This document shows positions 36,342 through 44,860 of a DNA stretch of 64,000 nt, piece after piece. Position 1 is the first letter of the stretch. Each line of letters opens with the position of its first letter. The notes beneath the pieces were generated by a model, which did not search any database, had not been told where the DNA came from, and saw only the letters and a program-made list of their open reading frames with translations. Location of the stretch: positions 1 through 64,000 of the forward strand of contig NZ_JAALFC010000019.1 of assembly GCF_011058155.1 (NCBI RefSeq), written 5' to 3'. The stretch comes from Litoribacterium kuwaitense. GTDB taxonomy: Bacteria; Bacillota; Bacilli; Bacillales; DSM-28697. The translations under genes were made by a program, and so were the position numbers.

Positions 36342-36356
36342 AAGGAGGAAAGAGCA

Positions 36357-37130
36357 TTGCGATTACAAGACAAAGTCGTTTTGATTACAGGTGCAGGTTC
36401 AGGAATTGGTCAAAGCACGGCTCAACGGTTTGCAAGTGAAGGTGCGACGGTACTCGTCGTTGATATCCATGAAGAGCATGGGCGTGAAACGGTCGCTTCG
36501 ATCGAAGCTGAAGGAGGGAAAGCCGCCTATTTTTACGGCGATGTGACATCCCTTGATGAGATGCAGCAGGTCGTTGACAAGGCACAAGCTGAGCATGGCA
36601 TGATTGATGTTCTTTTCAACAATGCAGGCATTAGTAATGTCGGTCGTTTAGATGAGGTTGAGCCTGATGCATGGGATCGGGTCATGAATGTCAACGTCAA
36701 AGGGACGTACGTGCCGTCAAAATGTGTTTTACCTTCTATGATGGAGCGAAAGCAAGGCTGTATTATTAATATGTCTTCATGTGCAGCGGAGATGGGACTG
36801 CAAAAAAGAGCTTTGTATGCTGCGACAAAAGGCGCGATTCTATCATTAACGAAGGCAATGCAAGTTGATTACGCACCTTATAACATTCGTGTGAACGCCT
36901 TATTACCAGGAACGATCTTCACACCGTTTGTTGAAAACTATTTGAAGAATTCATACGACAATCCAGACGAAGCGATTGAAAACATTAAAAAACGTCAGCT
37001 AAGTGGCGAGCTCGGCCGGCCGGAAGATGTTGCGAAGGCAGCGCTGTTCCTTGCTTCTGATGAATCTAACTTTATGATGGGGTCACCTCTTTATGTCGAT
37101 GGTGGCGTCGTCTTCGGAAAAAATGCGTAA
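36357..37130 (+). CDS. SDR dehydrogenase 2, probable 2-keto-3-deoxy-L-fuconate dehydrogenase
   Basis: A 257-residue classical SDR. TGAGSGIG is at 11-18, Asp36 at the end of the second strand indicates NAD, NNAG is at 88-91, the Ser pair at 140-141 and Tyr154-x3-Lys158 follow. TTG start with AAAGGAGG upstream. It resembles the SDRs that oxidise 2-keto-3-deoxy-L-rhamnonate or -fuconate at C4 to the 2,4-diketo acid in non-phosphorylating deoxysugar pathways. The FAH-family hydrolase immediately after supports this order. Confidence 0.85.
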   Translation: MRLQDKVVLITGAGSGIGQSTAQRFASEGATVLVVDIHEEHGRETVASIEAEGGKAAYFYGDVTSLDEMQQVVDKAQAEHGMIDVLFNNAGISNVGRLDEVEPDAWDRVMNVNVKGTYVPSKCVLPSMMERKQGCIINMSSCAAEMGLQKRALYAATKGAILSLTKAMQVDYAPYNIRVNALLPGTIFTPFVENYLKNSYDNPDEAIENIKKRQLSGELGRPEDVAKAALFLASDESNFMMGSPLYVDGGVVFGKNA

Positions 37131-37184
37131 CACAAATAACGTATGCATCTATGAAATAACTTTGCAAAGAAATGGGGAGAGTAA

Positions 37185-38081
37185 ATGAAGCTATTTACAT
37201 ATCATATAGACGGAAGCTTACACACAGGAGTTCGTACAGACGCAGGGCTCCTTAGCCTATCGGCAACAGCAGCAAATATGCCTGGATCTTCTGTGGAAGT
37301 CAACATGATGGACATCGTCGCTGGAGGTCAAGCAGCATTAGAAAACGTCAGTACGTTTGTAAACAAGGCTATTCAAGACGACAAAGCGGTCTTCTTGTCT
37401 GAAGCAGAAGTCGTTTGGGGTCCGTGTATTCCTCAACCGCACAAAATCATCTGTGTCGGGTTAAATTATCGCCGTCATGCGGATGAAACAAATGCTCCTT
37501 ATCCGGAAACGCCGATTCTGTTTAACAAATTTGATAATACGCTAGCAGGACATCTTGAAGACATTCCAGTGCCTACTGTGACTGAAAAACTCGATTACGA
37601 AGTGGAGCTTACGATTGTTATCGGTAAAAATACGAAAAATGTCTCTGAGGAGGAGGCGCTTGATCACGTCTTCGGTTACTGTGCCGCGAACGATTTGTCA
37701 GCTCGTGATTTACAAATGAAGACACCACAGTGGTTGCTCGGGAAAACGTGCGATAAGTTCAGCCCGATTGGTCCAGACGTTGTCACTGCTGACGAAGTGG
37801 GTAACCCTCAGAAGCTGGCACTTAAAACGATCGTTAATGGTGAGGAAAGACAGAACTCTAATACGTCTGATATGATCTTTTCTTGTAAAGAGATTGTTAG
37901 CTACATTTCCAAGCATATGACACTTGTTCCTGGAGACATCATTTTAACTGGAACACCTGAAGGCGTCGTACTCGGCTCTCCAGAGGATGAGCAAGTGTAT
38001 TTGAAACCAGGTGATGAAGTGACCGTAAGCATTGAAAAGCTAGGATCATTGACAAATACCTTTGTTGCTGAGACGGAGTAA
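37185..38081 (+). CDS. FAH-family hydrolase, probable 2,4-diketo-3-deoxy-L-fuconate hydrolase
   Basis: A 298-residue fumarylacetoacetate-hydrolase-fold enzyme. The metal ligands appear as Glu139 and Glu141 in DYEVELTIVIG and Asp170 in ANDLSARDLQ; KTCDKFSPIGP and LTGTPEGV are family signatures. The enzyme should cleave the 2,4-diketo-3-deoxy acid into pyruvate and L-lactate, the last step of the diketo-hydrolase route for L-fucose and L-rhamnose. Start ATG 37185 has GGGGAGAG upstream. No aldolase or lactaldehyde dehydrogenase is nearby, consistent with hydrolytic rather than aldol cleavage. Confidence 0.87.
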   Translation: MKLFTYHIDGSLHTGVRTDAGLLSLSATAANMPGSSVEVNMMDIVAGGQAALENVSTFVNKAIQDDKAVFLSEAEVVWGPCIPQPHKIICVGLNYRRHADETNAPYPETPILFNKFDNTLAGHLEDIPVPTVTEKLDYEVELTIVIGKNTKNVSEEEALDHVFGYCAANDLSARDLQMKTPQWLLGKTCDKFSPIGPDVVTADEVGNPQKLALKTIVNGEERQNSNTSDMIFSCKEIVSYISKHMTLVPGDIILTGTPEGVVLGSPEDEQVYLKPGDEVTVSIEKLGSLTNTFVAETE

Positions 38082-38093
38082 GGAGGAAGCGCC

Positions 38094-38516
38094 ATGTTAA
38101 AAGGCATTCCATCGATTTTGTCACCTGAGCTTTTAAAGGTATTAATGGAAATGGGGCACGGGGACGAGATTGTCCTGGCAGACGGGAACTTCCCCGCTGC
38201 CAGCCACGCCCAGCGTCTCGTTCGATGTGACGGGCACCGTATTGTTCCATTATTAGAGGCTTTATATCCGTTGTTTCCGTTAGACAATTATGTACAAAGT
38301 CCGATATTTTTAATGCAGCCAGTCCAAGGGGACGCAGAACCGGCCGTATGGAAAACATATGAAAACATGTTACAGCCGTACCCTTGTGAACAGCTGGAAC
38401 GCTTTCATTTTTATGAGCGTGCGAAAAAAGCATATGCCATTGTAGCGACAGGAGATACGGTGCCCTATGGAAATATCATTCTCAAAAAAGGCGTCGTCGA
38501 ACCAGAATCGTATTAG
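38094..38516 (+). CDS. fucU: L-fucose mutarotase FucU
   Basis: A 140-residue RbsD/FucU-fold enzyme that interconverts alpha- and beta-L-fucose. It has the FucU signature MGHGDEIVLADGNFPA with His22, and the C-terminal FYERAKKAYAIVATGDT followed by YGNIILKKGVV, very close in pattern to animal and bacterial fucose mutarotases and distinct from RbsD. This is the clearest clue that the operon handles fucose. ATG start with AAGGAGG, 12 bases after the FAH gene. A perfect hairpin terminator follows 12 bases after the stop. Confidence 0.93.
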   Translation: MLKGIPSILSPELLKVLMEMGHGDEIVLADGNFPAASHAQRLVRCDGHRIVPLLEALYPLFPLDNYVQSPIFLMQPVQGDAEPAVWKTYENMLQPYPCEQLERFHFYERAKKAYAIVATGDTVPYGNIILKKGVVEPESY

Positions 38517-38528
38517 GTGCTATAGAAG

Positions 38529-38558
38529 GTAGACAAAATCATTTTTGATTTTGTCTAC
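38529..38558 (+). terminator. Perfect hairpin after fucU
   Basis: Thirteen-base arms GTAGACAAAATCA and TGATTTTGTCTAC enclose a four-base loop. The following bases are only weakly T-rich, but the position after fucU and the stability favour a terminator. Confidence 0.75.
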
Positions 38559-38729
38559 TCTCGTTTAGGGGAAGAACTACTTAAAAAACGCTTGTTATGC
38601 ATCACGGCGTGAAAAGGTCCGGTTTATGCGGCATTCAACTGGTCAGCATACGGCATACGGCAGACCATTCTACAATCATTCTCCGTATGCGGATGAGAGT
38701 GTCGTATGTTTAACAGCGTTCACAGTTTT

Positions 38730-38746
38730 TTGAAAACGTTTTCGAA
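38730..38746. promoter_or_regulatory. LacI/CcpA-type operator
   Basis: TTGAAAACGTTTTCGAA is a nearly perfect palindrome with central CG. It matches the cre consensus except at the last position, so it could bind CcpA or another LacI-family protein. It lies upstream of the aldose-epimerase operon. Confidence 0.5.
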
Positions 38747-38886
38747 CTAATTTAGAAGTTTTGCAGAGAGAATTTTGTTCATGAAGAGATGAGAAGTGGC
38801 GATTGACAGTGTGCTGATGACTTGTCAATACGTGATCACATTCATGACAATTGTCTTTTCTGTTTAAATGTTCCGGTGAAATACGC

Positions 38887-38892
38887 TATAAT
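38887..38892 (+). promoter_or_regulatory. -10 element for aldose epimerase operon
   Basis: TATAAT lies 57 bases before the start codon. The -35 region has only TTTAAA-like sequence. Candidate promoter. Confidence 0.35.
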
Positions 38893-38949
38893 GTCAAAAA
38901 AGAGACAGCTTTTTAAGGGGGTTCCTTAAAAAGAAGAGAGGAGTCGGAC

Positions 38950-39915
38950 ATGCACGAAACGAAGAATGTTACGTATTTAGGTGAGGATGCGGTTTGTGCT
39001 GAAAGTAATGCGCTTTCAATGACAGTTGTACCTAAGTGGGGGAGCAACCTCATCTCCATTCGCCATAAGGCGACAAATGTTCCTCTGCTTCGCGAGCCGC
39101 AAACGCTCGAGGAATATGAGTCTCGTCCGATGCTGTTTGGTACACCTGTCCTTTTTCCACCCAATCGTTTAGCAGATGGAAAGTTATATTTTCGCGATCG
39201 GATGTACCAGTTTGATTTAACAGAGGAAGAGCGGAATAATCACATTCATGGTCTCGTGTACGATCAGCCGTGGCATGTCGTGTCTCAAACAGCTGACGAT
39301 GAAAAAGCAGTGGTCGTGACTGAATATCGCTCAGCAGAAGATGCGCATGCAATGCGGCAGTTTCCCCACGATTTTCGGTTGCGTCTTACATATACATTGG
39401 CGAATACAGAGCTAACGATTACCGCGGAGATAGAAAATCTCGGGGCTGAACCGTTTCCTTGGGGGCTTGGGTATCATACGACGTTTAATTATCCAGCCGA
39501 TGGTGGTGACGAGTTTAAGCTTACGGTAGATCATAAATGGGAGCTAGACTCTGAACGGTTAATCCCGACAGAACGCTGGGAAAGCTTTGACTCGGAAAAA
39601 TGGCACACAGGCTTTTCACTTCAAGGCGTCGCGTTAGATGATGCTTTTTATAACGAAAAAGCGGCTGAGAAAAATGTCTGTGAGTTGAAAAATCCGGCCT
39701 TGCCTGTAGATATATATTACACCGCGGATCAACACTTTAAGCATTGGGTCGTTTATTCTGGTGCAGGTGATTCAGGGTTTGTTTGCCCTGAGCCATATAC
39801 TTGGATAACGAACGCTCCAAACCTACGTATGGAGGAAAGGACGACAGGTGTGCAAATTCTAAAATCTTCAGAAAAAACAAAAGTGGAGACGGTGCTTCGC
39901 TTTGTGGAAAAATAA
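38950..39915 (+). CDS. Aldose 1-epimerase family protein
   Basis: A 321-residue galactose-mutarotase-fold protein. Typical elements are an N-terminal beta-sandwich, PPNRLADGKLYF, HIHGLVYDQPW (family His) and GLGYHTTFNYP (second His), with the C-terminal FVCPEPYTWITNAPN holding the usual Glu. It probably interconverts anomers of a sugar released from the polymer, perhaps galactose or a related hexose. FucU would deal with fucose, so two mutarotases suggest a mixed-sugar substrate. The ATG is preceded by GAGAGGAG. Four genes follow on the same strand. Confidence 0.88.
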   Translation: MHETKNVTYLGEDAVCAESNALSMTVVPKWGSNLISIRHKATNVPLLREPQTLEEYESRPMLFGTPVLFPPNRLADGKLYFRDRMYQFDLTEEERNNHIHGLVYDQPWHVVSQTADDEKAVVVTEYRSAEDAHAMRQFPHDFRLRLTYTLANTELTITAEIENLGAEPFPWGLGYHTTFNYPADGGDEFKLTVDHKWELDSERLIPTERWESFDSEKWHTGFSLQGVALDDAFYNEKAAEKNVCELKNPALPVDIYYTADQHFKHWVVYSGAGDSGFVCPEPYTWITNAPNLRMEERTTGVQILKSSEKTKVETVLRFVEK

Positions 39916-39942
39916 TACAACTTCTTGGGAGTGGAAGCAGCG

Positions 39943-40527
39943 ATGAAACAGATTTCTTGGCGTTTGGGGGCGCTTTTCACAATTCTTGCCGTTTTGAGCG
40001 GATGTGCATCGGAAGATACGAACCCAAAAGTAGAGGTACAATTCCATGAAATGATTCCCGATGAAACCGTCGTTAGGATTGATGATTACATCGAAAATAC
40101 CGTTTCCTTGGGAATTGAAGCAAACGAAACAGAAGAGGGCAAAAAAGATGAGGTAGACATCCTGGCATTTCCGTTTATTGCTCAAAAAATCACGGTTGAA
40201 ATTGGCGCAGCACGCACCGTCGATATTCTTATTGCGAACGAAGACTATATGGTGAATATTTTGAATCAAGGTGGACTCGTCAGTCTCGATGATTTATATG
40301 AGGGAGAAGAGCCGCCCGAAGAATGGAAGCCGTATGTGCGCGAAGATCCTGAGTCAGGGGAGTCACATTTATTTGCTGTTCCGTTGACTGAAGATACGAG
40401 AATGTTTAATGAGCTGGAGCTCCGTCCAACGCGACCTTTGCTGGCATTGATTCCGATTTTTTCAAATGTACCAGAAGAAGCAAAAGAAGTGTTAAAGGTG
40501 ATGGCCGAGCCAGTTGAGTCAGAATAG
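39943..40527 (+). CDS. Small lipoprotein of unknown function
   Basis: A 194-residue secreted lipoprotein with lipobox LSGC near residue 20. The mature part reads like a fragment of a solute-binding protein (DVLAFPFIA, DYMVNILNQGGLVSLDDL), but it is less than half the length of such proteins and ends with an acidic tail. I do not recognise the family. I choose ATG 39943; TTG 39925 and GTG 39931 are in frame but have weaker ribosome sites. It lies between the aldose epimerase and the CE7 esterase. It may be a truncated binding protein or a small accessory carbohydrate-binding lipoprotein. Confidence 0.6.
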   Translation: MKQISWRLGALFTILAVLSGCASEDTNPKVEVQFHEMIPDETVVRIDDYIENTVSLGIEANETEEGKKDEVDILAFPFIAQKITVEIGAARTVDILIANEDYMVNILNQGGLVSLDDLYEGEEPPEEWKPYVREDPESGESHLFAVPLTEDTRMFNELELRPTRPLLALIPIFSNVPEEAKEVLKVMAEPVESE

Positions 40528-40610
40528 TAATTTTTAGGAGATGGGTGTTCCAAACGACTTTTATAAAGGAAGGGAGGGACCCACTTGTCGTAAGACCTGT
40601 GGGAAACGAG

Positions 40611-41573
40611 ATGCCAATGCTCGATATGCCTCTGGAGCAATTAAAAGGATATGATGGTAGAAACCCTAAACCAGATGATTTTGCTGACTATTGGAGAGAA
40701 GCCTTGCAAGAATTAAAGGCTGTCAAAGCGGATATTAAAATGATCCCGGCTTCATTTCAGGTTGCTGGCGCAGAGTGCTTTCACCTTTACTTTACAGGTG
40801 TTCGCGGGGCACGTGTTCATGCGAAATATGTAAGGCCAATACGACGGGATGTGAAGCACCATCCCGCTGTCGTTTTATTTCACGGTTACACAGGAGCATC
40901 GGGAGACTGGTCGGACAAGCTGAAGTATCTCAGCCTTGGCTATGCTGTGTTTGCCCTTGATTGCCGTGGGCAAGGAGGATTGTCAGAAGATCCTGGTGGT
41001 GTCGTTGGAAATACGCTACAGGGCCACATTATCCGTGGTCTCGATAGTTCGCCGCACGACCTTCTATTCAGGCATATTTTCCTTGATGCTGTTCAACTTG
41101 CTCAAATTGCAATGGCACAGGAAGAAGTAGATGAAGCGCAAGTCTATACGAAAGGCGCATCACAAGGTGGCGGTTTAGCTTTAGCGTGTGCCGCCTTAGA
41201 GCCTCGGATCAAAAAAGTTGTTTCTATTTATCCGTTTTTATGTGACTATTTACGTGTCTGGGAGATGGATCAAGGAGAAAACGCTTATCACGAAATAAAG
41301 TCTTATTTCCGTAGATTTGATCCTACCCATGAGCGACATGATGAAGTTTTTCGAACGCTCGGTTATATTGATGTACAGCACCTTGCTGACCGTGTCCAGG
41401 GCAATGTGCTGATGGCAGTTGGGCTAATGGACGCAACGTGTCCTCCATCAACGCAATTTGCTGCCTATAACAAATTAAAAGCATCGAAGGACATGGTGAT
41501 TTATCCGGATTACGGTCACGAGTCGTTGCTAGGTTTTGAAGATCGGGCATTGCAATTTTTACAATCGCAATGA
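40611..41573 (+). CDS. CE7 acetylesterase (acetyl xylan esterase / cephalosporin C deacetylase)
   Basis: A 320-residue alpha/beta hydrolase with all three CE7 hallmarks: RGQ at 119-121, GASQG around Ser184, and HE at 303-304, plus Asp274 to complete the triad. There is no signal peptide, so it deacetylates imported oligosaccharides. Family homology starts at MLDMPLEQLKGYD, so I use ATG 40611. A GTG at 40545 with AGGAG just upstream would add 22 residues and is a serious alternative. CE7 enzymes usually remove acetyl groups from short xylo-oligosaccharides but accept many acetylated sugars; here acetylated fucose-containing oligosaccharides are plausible. Confidence 0.92.
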   Translation: MPMLDMPLEQLKGYDGRNPKPDDFADYWREALQELKAVKADIKMIPASFQVAGAECFHLYFTGVRGARVHAKYVRPIRRDVKHHPAVVLFHGYTGASGDWSDKLKYLSLGYAVFALDCRGQGGLSEDPGGVVGNTLQGHIIRGLDSSPHDLLFRHIFLDAVQLAQIAMAQEEVDEAQVYTKGASQGGGLALACAALEPRIKKVVSIYPFLCDYLRVWEMDQGENAYHEIKSYFRRFDPTHERHDEVFRTLGYIDVQHLADRVQGNVLMAVGLMDATCPPSTQFAAYNKLKASKDMVIYPDYGHESLLGFEDRALQFLQSQ

Positions 41574-41592
41574 CATCACGAGGAAAAGAGGG

Positions 41593-42441
41593 ATGATGAT
41601 GAAAAAAGCACTATCAGGAGCGGGTCTTGGTGCTGTGAAGGATGTGCATCATTTGATTACGCTTGCAGGTGACTATGGTTTTGCAGCGATCGAAGCGAGC
41701 GGCGCTTCTGTGCTAAAGGTTGTCGACAACGAAGGCTTGGAACCCTTCCAAAAGTCACTCCATGCTACCGGCGTGAACATCTCGACATTTGGTCTTCCTG
41801 TCGAATGGCGCCAAAGTGATGCGCAATTTTCGCAGGATTTGGAAAACCTTGTACCACAGGCCCGTCTTGCACAAAGTTTAGGTGTAGACAATTTTACAAC
41901 CTATGTACTTCCTTCGACCGATTGGAATGCGGCACAGTTTATGGCAAAAGCTGTTTCGCGCTTAAAACTGTGCGCACAAATTTTAAAGCAATACGATGTA
42001 AAGCTCGCACTTGAATTTGTCGGACCGCACCATTTACGGACAACTTGGAAGCATCCGTTTATTTGGTCAATGGCACAGATGATCGATATGATTGAAGCCA
42101 TTGATGAGGGAAATACCGGGCTATTGCTTGATGCCTTTCATTGGTATACAACCGGAGGAACTGCAGAAGACATTCGTAAGGCAGGCGTAGATAAGCTTGT
42201 CCACGTCCACTTAAATGACGCACGCGACGTTCCTGTGGAAGACGTGCTTGATAATGACCGTCTCTACCCCGGTGAGGGTGTCATCGATTTAACGACCTTC
42301 CTGCAGACGTTAAAGAATATCGGTTATGAAGGAGCGATAGCCCAAGAGATTTTAACGAAGGAACCTCCTTCTGAAACACCAGAACAGCTCGCGCAAAAAT
42401 CGAAAGAGGCGTACGATAAGGTATTTAGCCGCTTGTCATAA
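41593..42441 (+). CDS. Sugar phosphate isomerase/epimerase-like TIM barrel
   Basis: A 282-residue protein of the xylose-isomerase-like TIM-barrel superfamily. LALEFVGPHH, LLLDAFHWY, VHVHLNDARD and AIAQEIL carry the Glu, Asp, His and Glu metal ligands expected. The start is ATG 41593, the first of three ATGs after AGGAAAAGAGG; an upstream in-frame start would overlap the esterase gene. It sits between two esterase genes. It may isomerise or epimerise a keto-sugar from the polymer. The exact reaction cannot be told from sequence. Confidence 0.85.
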   Translation: MMMKKALSGAGLGAVKDVHHLITLAGDYGFAAIEASGASVLKVVDNEGLEPFQKSLHATGVNISTFGLPVEWRQSDAQFSQDLENLVPQARLAQSLGVDNFTTYVLPSTDWNAAQFMAKAVSRLKLCAQILKQYDVKLALEFVGPHHLRTTWKHPFIWSMAQMIDMIEAIDEGNTGLLLDAFHWYTTGGTAEDIRKAGVDKLVHVHLNDARDVPVEDVLDNDRLYPGEGVIDLTTFLQTLKNIGYEGAIAQEILTKEPPSETPEQLAQKSKEAYDKVFSRLS

Positions 42442-42471
42442 GTTCGATCTAGTAGAGGAGGTTTTGATACG

Positions 42472-43146
42472 ATGGGGCAAATGCAATTTGAGCATAAGCA
42501 TTCACAACCAAGTCATCAAGACGTACAATCAATCGCTTACCTACTGTCGATGCCGGATCAAAAAACAATTGAGCAAGGGCGATACCCGCTCGTTTTGTTT
42601 TTGCACGGGAGCGGCGAGCGTGGGAGCGATGTGAAAAAAGTCGAGGAACAGGGATTGCCTAAAATTATGACAGCTTGGCATGAACGTCCATTTATGATGA
42701 TCGCACCTCAATGTAAAGAAGGTACAGATTGGAGTCAATGGTTAGATACGGTGATTGCTCTGCTTGATGAAATCGTAGATAAGTATCCGATTGACGAAGA
42801 CCGCATTTACGTAACTGGATTAAGCATGGGTGGATATGGGAGCTGGGCTTTAAGCGCAATGGCACCCGCTCGTTTTGCCGCTGTTATCCCAATTTGTGGA
42901 GGTGGCGACATCGCACACGCTTCAGCACTTACAAGCATCCCCATTTGGGCATTTCATGGTGCTAAGGATGATATTGTCCCTTTAGATCGATCTGAAGCGA
43001 TGGTGGAGGCGGTTCAGCAAGCCGGTGGCAATGCGACCTTGACCATTTATCCAGACGCTATGCACGATTCTTGGACTGAAACGTATACAAACGCCGACGT
43101 CATCCAATGGATGCTAGCGCAAAAGCGGCCATCGTCACGACGTTAG
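42472..43146 (+). CDS. Alpha/beta-hydrolase esterase (dienelactone-hydrolase / CE1-like)
   Basis: A 224-residue hydrolase. The oxyanion region is LFLHGSGERG, the nucleophile is Ser118 in GLSMGG, Asp167 in GAKDDIVP and His198 in DAMHDSW complete the triad. There is no signal peptide. It resembles the phospholipase/carboxylesterase group that includes polyhydroxybutyrate-depolymerase- and feruloyl-esterase-like enzymes. As the last gene of the run that includes a CE7 esterase, it probably removes a further acyl group from oligosaccharides. Confidence 0.85.
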   Translation: MGQMQFEHKHSQPSHQDVQSIAYLLSMPDQKTIEQGRYPLVLFLHGSGERGSDVKKVEEQGLPKIMTAWHERPFMMIAPQCKEGTDWSQWLDTVIALLDEIVDKYPIDEDRIYVTGLSMGGYGSWALSAMAPARFAAVIPICGGGDIAHASALTSIPIWAFHGAKDDIVPLDRSEAMVEAVQQAGGNATLTIYPDAMHDSWTETYTNADVIQWMLAQKRPSSRR

Positions 43147-43351
43147 ATAGCGCTCTTTTTAACATTTACGATGCCCCTTTTAATATGTAGGAGGGGCAAA
43201 CCCGAAAAGCTTCGTCTGCGATCATACATAAGGCGCACACATTCATTATTTGCTTTCGGAATCGCAAGCGCTCGCAAGCGCGACAATTCTTGAAGAGAGG
43301 TCGAGTGAGGCGAGCAACGACAGATTGAGCAAATCGTTTTTTTAACAAGCT

Positions 43352-43385
43352 AAGGCGCAGGACAGTTCATGTCCTACGCCTTTTT
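43352..43385. terminator. Bidirectional terminator
   Basis: AAGGCG-C-AGGAC pairs with GTCCT-A-CGCCTT, followed by TTTTT. It lies between the esterase gene (plus) and the lyase gene (minus) and can serve both strands. Confidence 0.8.
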
Positions 43386-43406
43386 CAGCTTATCAGGTTG
43401 GACCCT

Positions 43407-44818
43407 TCACTGACCTAAAGCCTTTTGCTTCCTTTTGGCAATCATCGCACGTACGACCTCTGGGTTTGGACCACCAGTGCGATTTCTTCGTTTCACGAAA
43501 AACGTTGGGTCAATGATTTCCTCCCAGTCACGAGCTGTTAATTGCATATCCAACCAGTCGTTGATTTGTTGAAGTGGAATCTCGTAGAGCTCTTTCGCTT
43601 CTTTATCCGCCATTTTGGCAATCACACTTGCTTTGTGGTGGGCTTTTCTAAAGGAAATACCGTAATCACGGGCGAGTACATCAGCGAGTTCAGTAATCGT
43701 GATCATGTTTTTCTTGGCCTGATCGTAAGCACGCTCCGTCTGAAAATCCATCGTTACTGTGACAGCACGCATCAGCTTTAAAACTCGGAGCGCTTTCTTA
43801 AAACCATTGTATAAATGAGGCTGCATGTCATCTTCAGTATCATTAATGTCGCCGTAAGGGGTGTTATGAATCATATGGATGACAGCTAACCCTTCAGCAG
43901 CGGCGCTACTTGCAATGGCACGACAGTGTTCGATCGAGACAGGATTACGTTTTTGGGGCATAATGCTGCTAATTTGCACATATGCGTCGGATACTTTAAT
44001 TAAACCGACTTCTTTAGAGGCCATGCGCAGGAACTCTTGCAGCCAGCGGCCCATATTGGTCATTAAGCTTATTAGCGCTTGCGCAGCTTCAATTAAATAA
44101 TCTCCAGCACCAATCGCATCATAAGAGTTTTCAATCAAACCATCAAAATCGAGCAGCTCGACCATGCGTTCCCGATTGATCGGAAAACCGCTCGTCGTAA
44201 TCGCAGCGGCACCCATCGGTGATTGATTCACCGTTTGATACGCATGCGCTAACCGTTCAATATCTCGGGTTAAGCTATCATAGATCGCAACAAGATAATG
44301 ACCAAATGTTGTCGGCTGTGCCGGCTGTGTATGCGTGTGTGCCGGCATAATGGAGTGAATGTGGGTTTCTGCCTGATCCAACAGTGCTTCACTTAACTGC
44401 TTTGCCTGTTCCATCGTCTCCTGAAGATAGCTTCGCAAGACGATACGGTACATTGCTTCACCCATATCATTTCGACTCTTGGCAATGTGCATTTTCCAGC
44501 AAGTTCATCCCCGATTAACTCGCCAATTTTTGATTCTACGAAGAAGAACAAGTCTTCGTAGCGAGAAGAATATTCCATTTGTTCAATATCCATCTGTTCA
44601 ATTTCCTGAACGCCATAGAGGATTTTCTCAGCTTCTTCTTTCGTTAAAATGCCTTGTTCTGAAAGCATCGTCGTGTGTGCTTTATGGATGCTGAACATCG
44701 CGGCGAATAAATGCTCTTTTTGGTCATAAAACATTGGTTTTAACAGCTCATCCATAAATGTTTTACCAGGGAATTGGGTTCCATCCGTTTGTTCAAATTC
44801 TTCCTTCATTGTACGCAA
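43407..44818 (-). pseudogene. Argininosuccinate-lyase-like enzyme, frameshifted
   Basis: Two minus-strand frames (44818 to about 44494, then about 44492 to 43407) join into one protein of about 470 residues, the normal length for an argininosuccinate lyase. The superfamily signature SSIMPQKRNP and the THTQPAQPTTFGHY loop are intact. The break lies in four T (plus strand 44492-44495, AAAA on the coding strand); one extra A would restore GKMHIAKSRND. The TTG start 44818 has GGAGGG about seven bases upstream. The gene ends the ROK/ABC operon and no other arginine gene is near, so a biosynthetic ArgH role is unlikely. Superfamily members split C-N bonds to release fumarate. The true substrate may be an imported N-succinyl-type compound. 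Confidence 0.82.
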
Positions 44819-44860
44819 TAGTAGCCCTCCAACGTCTATTATGAAAACCTCTTACAATGC

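Larger units (their letters stand above)
38517..38949. other. Intergenic region with terminator and operator-like palindrome
   Basis: This gap of 433 bases holds the fucose-operon terminator (38529-38558), a LacI/CcpA-type palindrome (38730-38746) and a -10 box (38887-38892) for the next operon. Between 38590 and 38700 there are several short CGTATG/CATACG inverted repeats. No gene is visible. Confidence 0.55.

Noticed and set aside
33197-38516. L-rhamnose instead of L-fucose as pathway substrate
   Set aside because: The lactonase, SDRs and FAH hydrolase would fit either sugar, but FucU with its full fucose-mutarotase signature favours fucose. There is no RhaM or RhaA-like gene.
43407-44818. 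Biosynthetic argininosuccinate lyase (argH)
   Set aside because: No argG or other arginine gene is adjacent, and the gene ends an importer operon under a ROK repressor; a catabolic paralogue is more likely.
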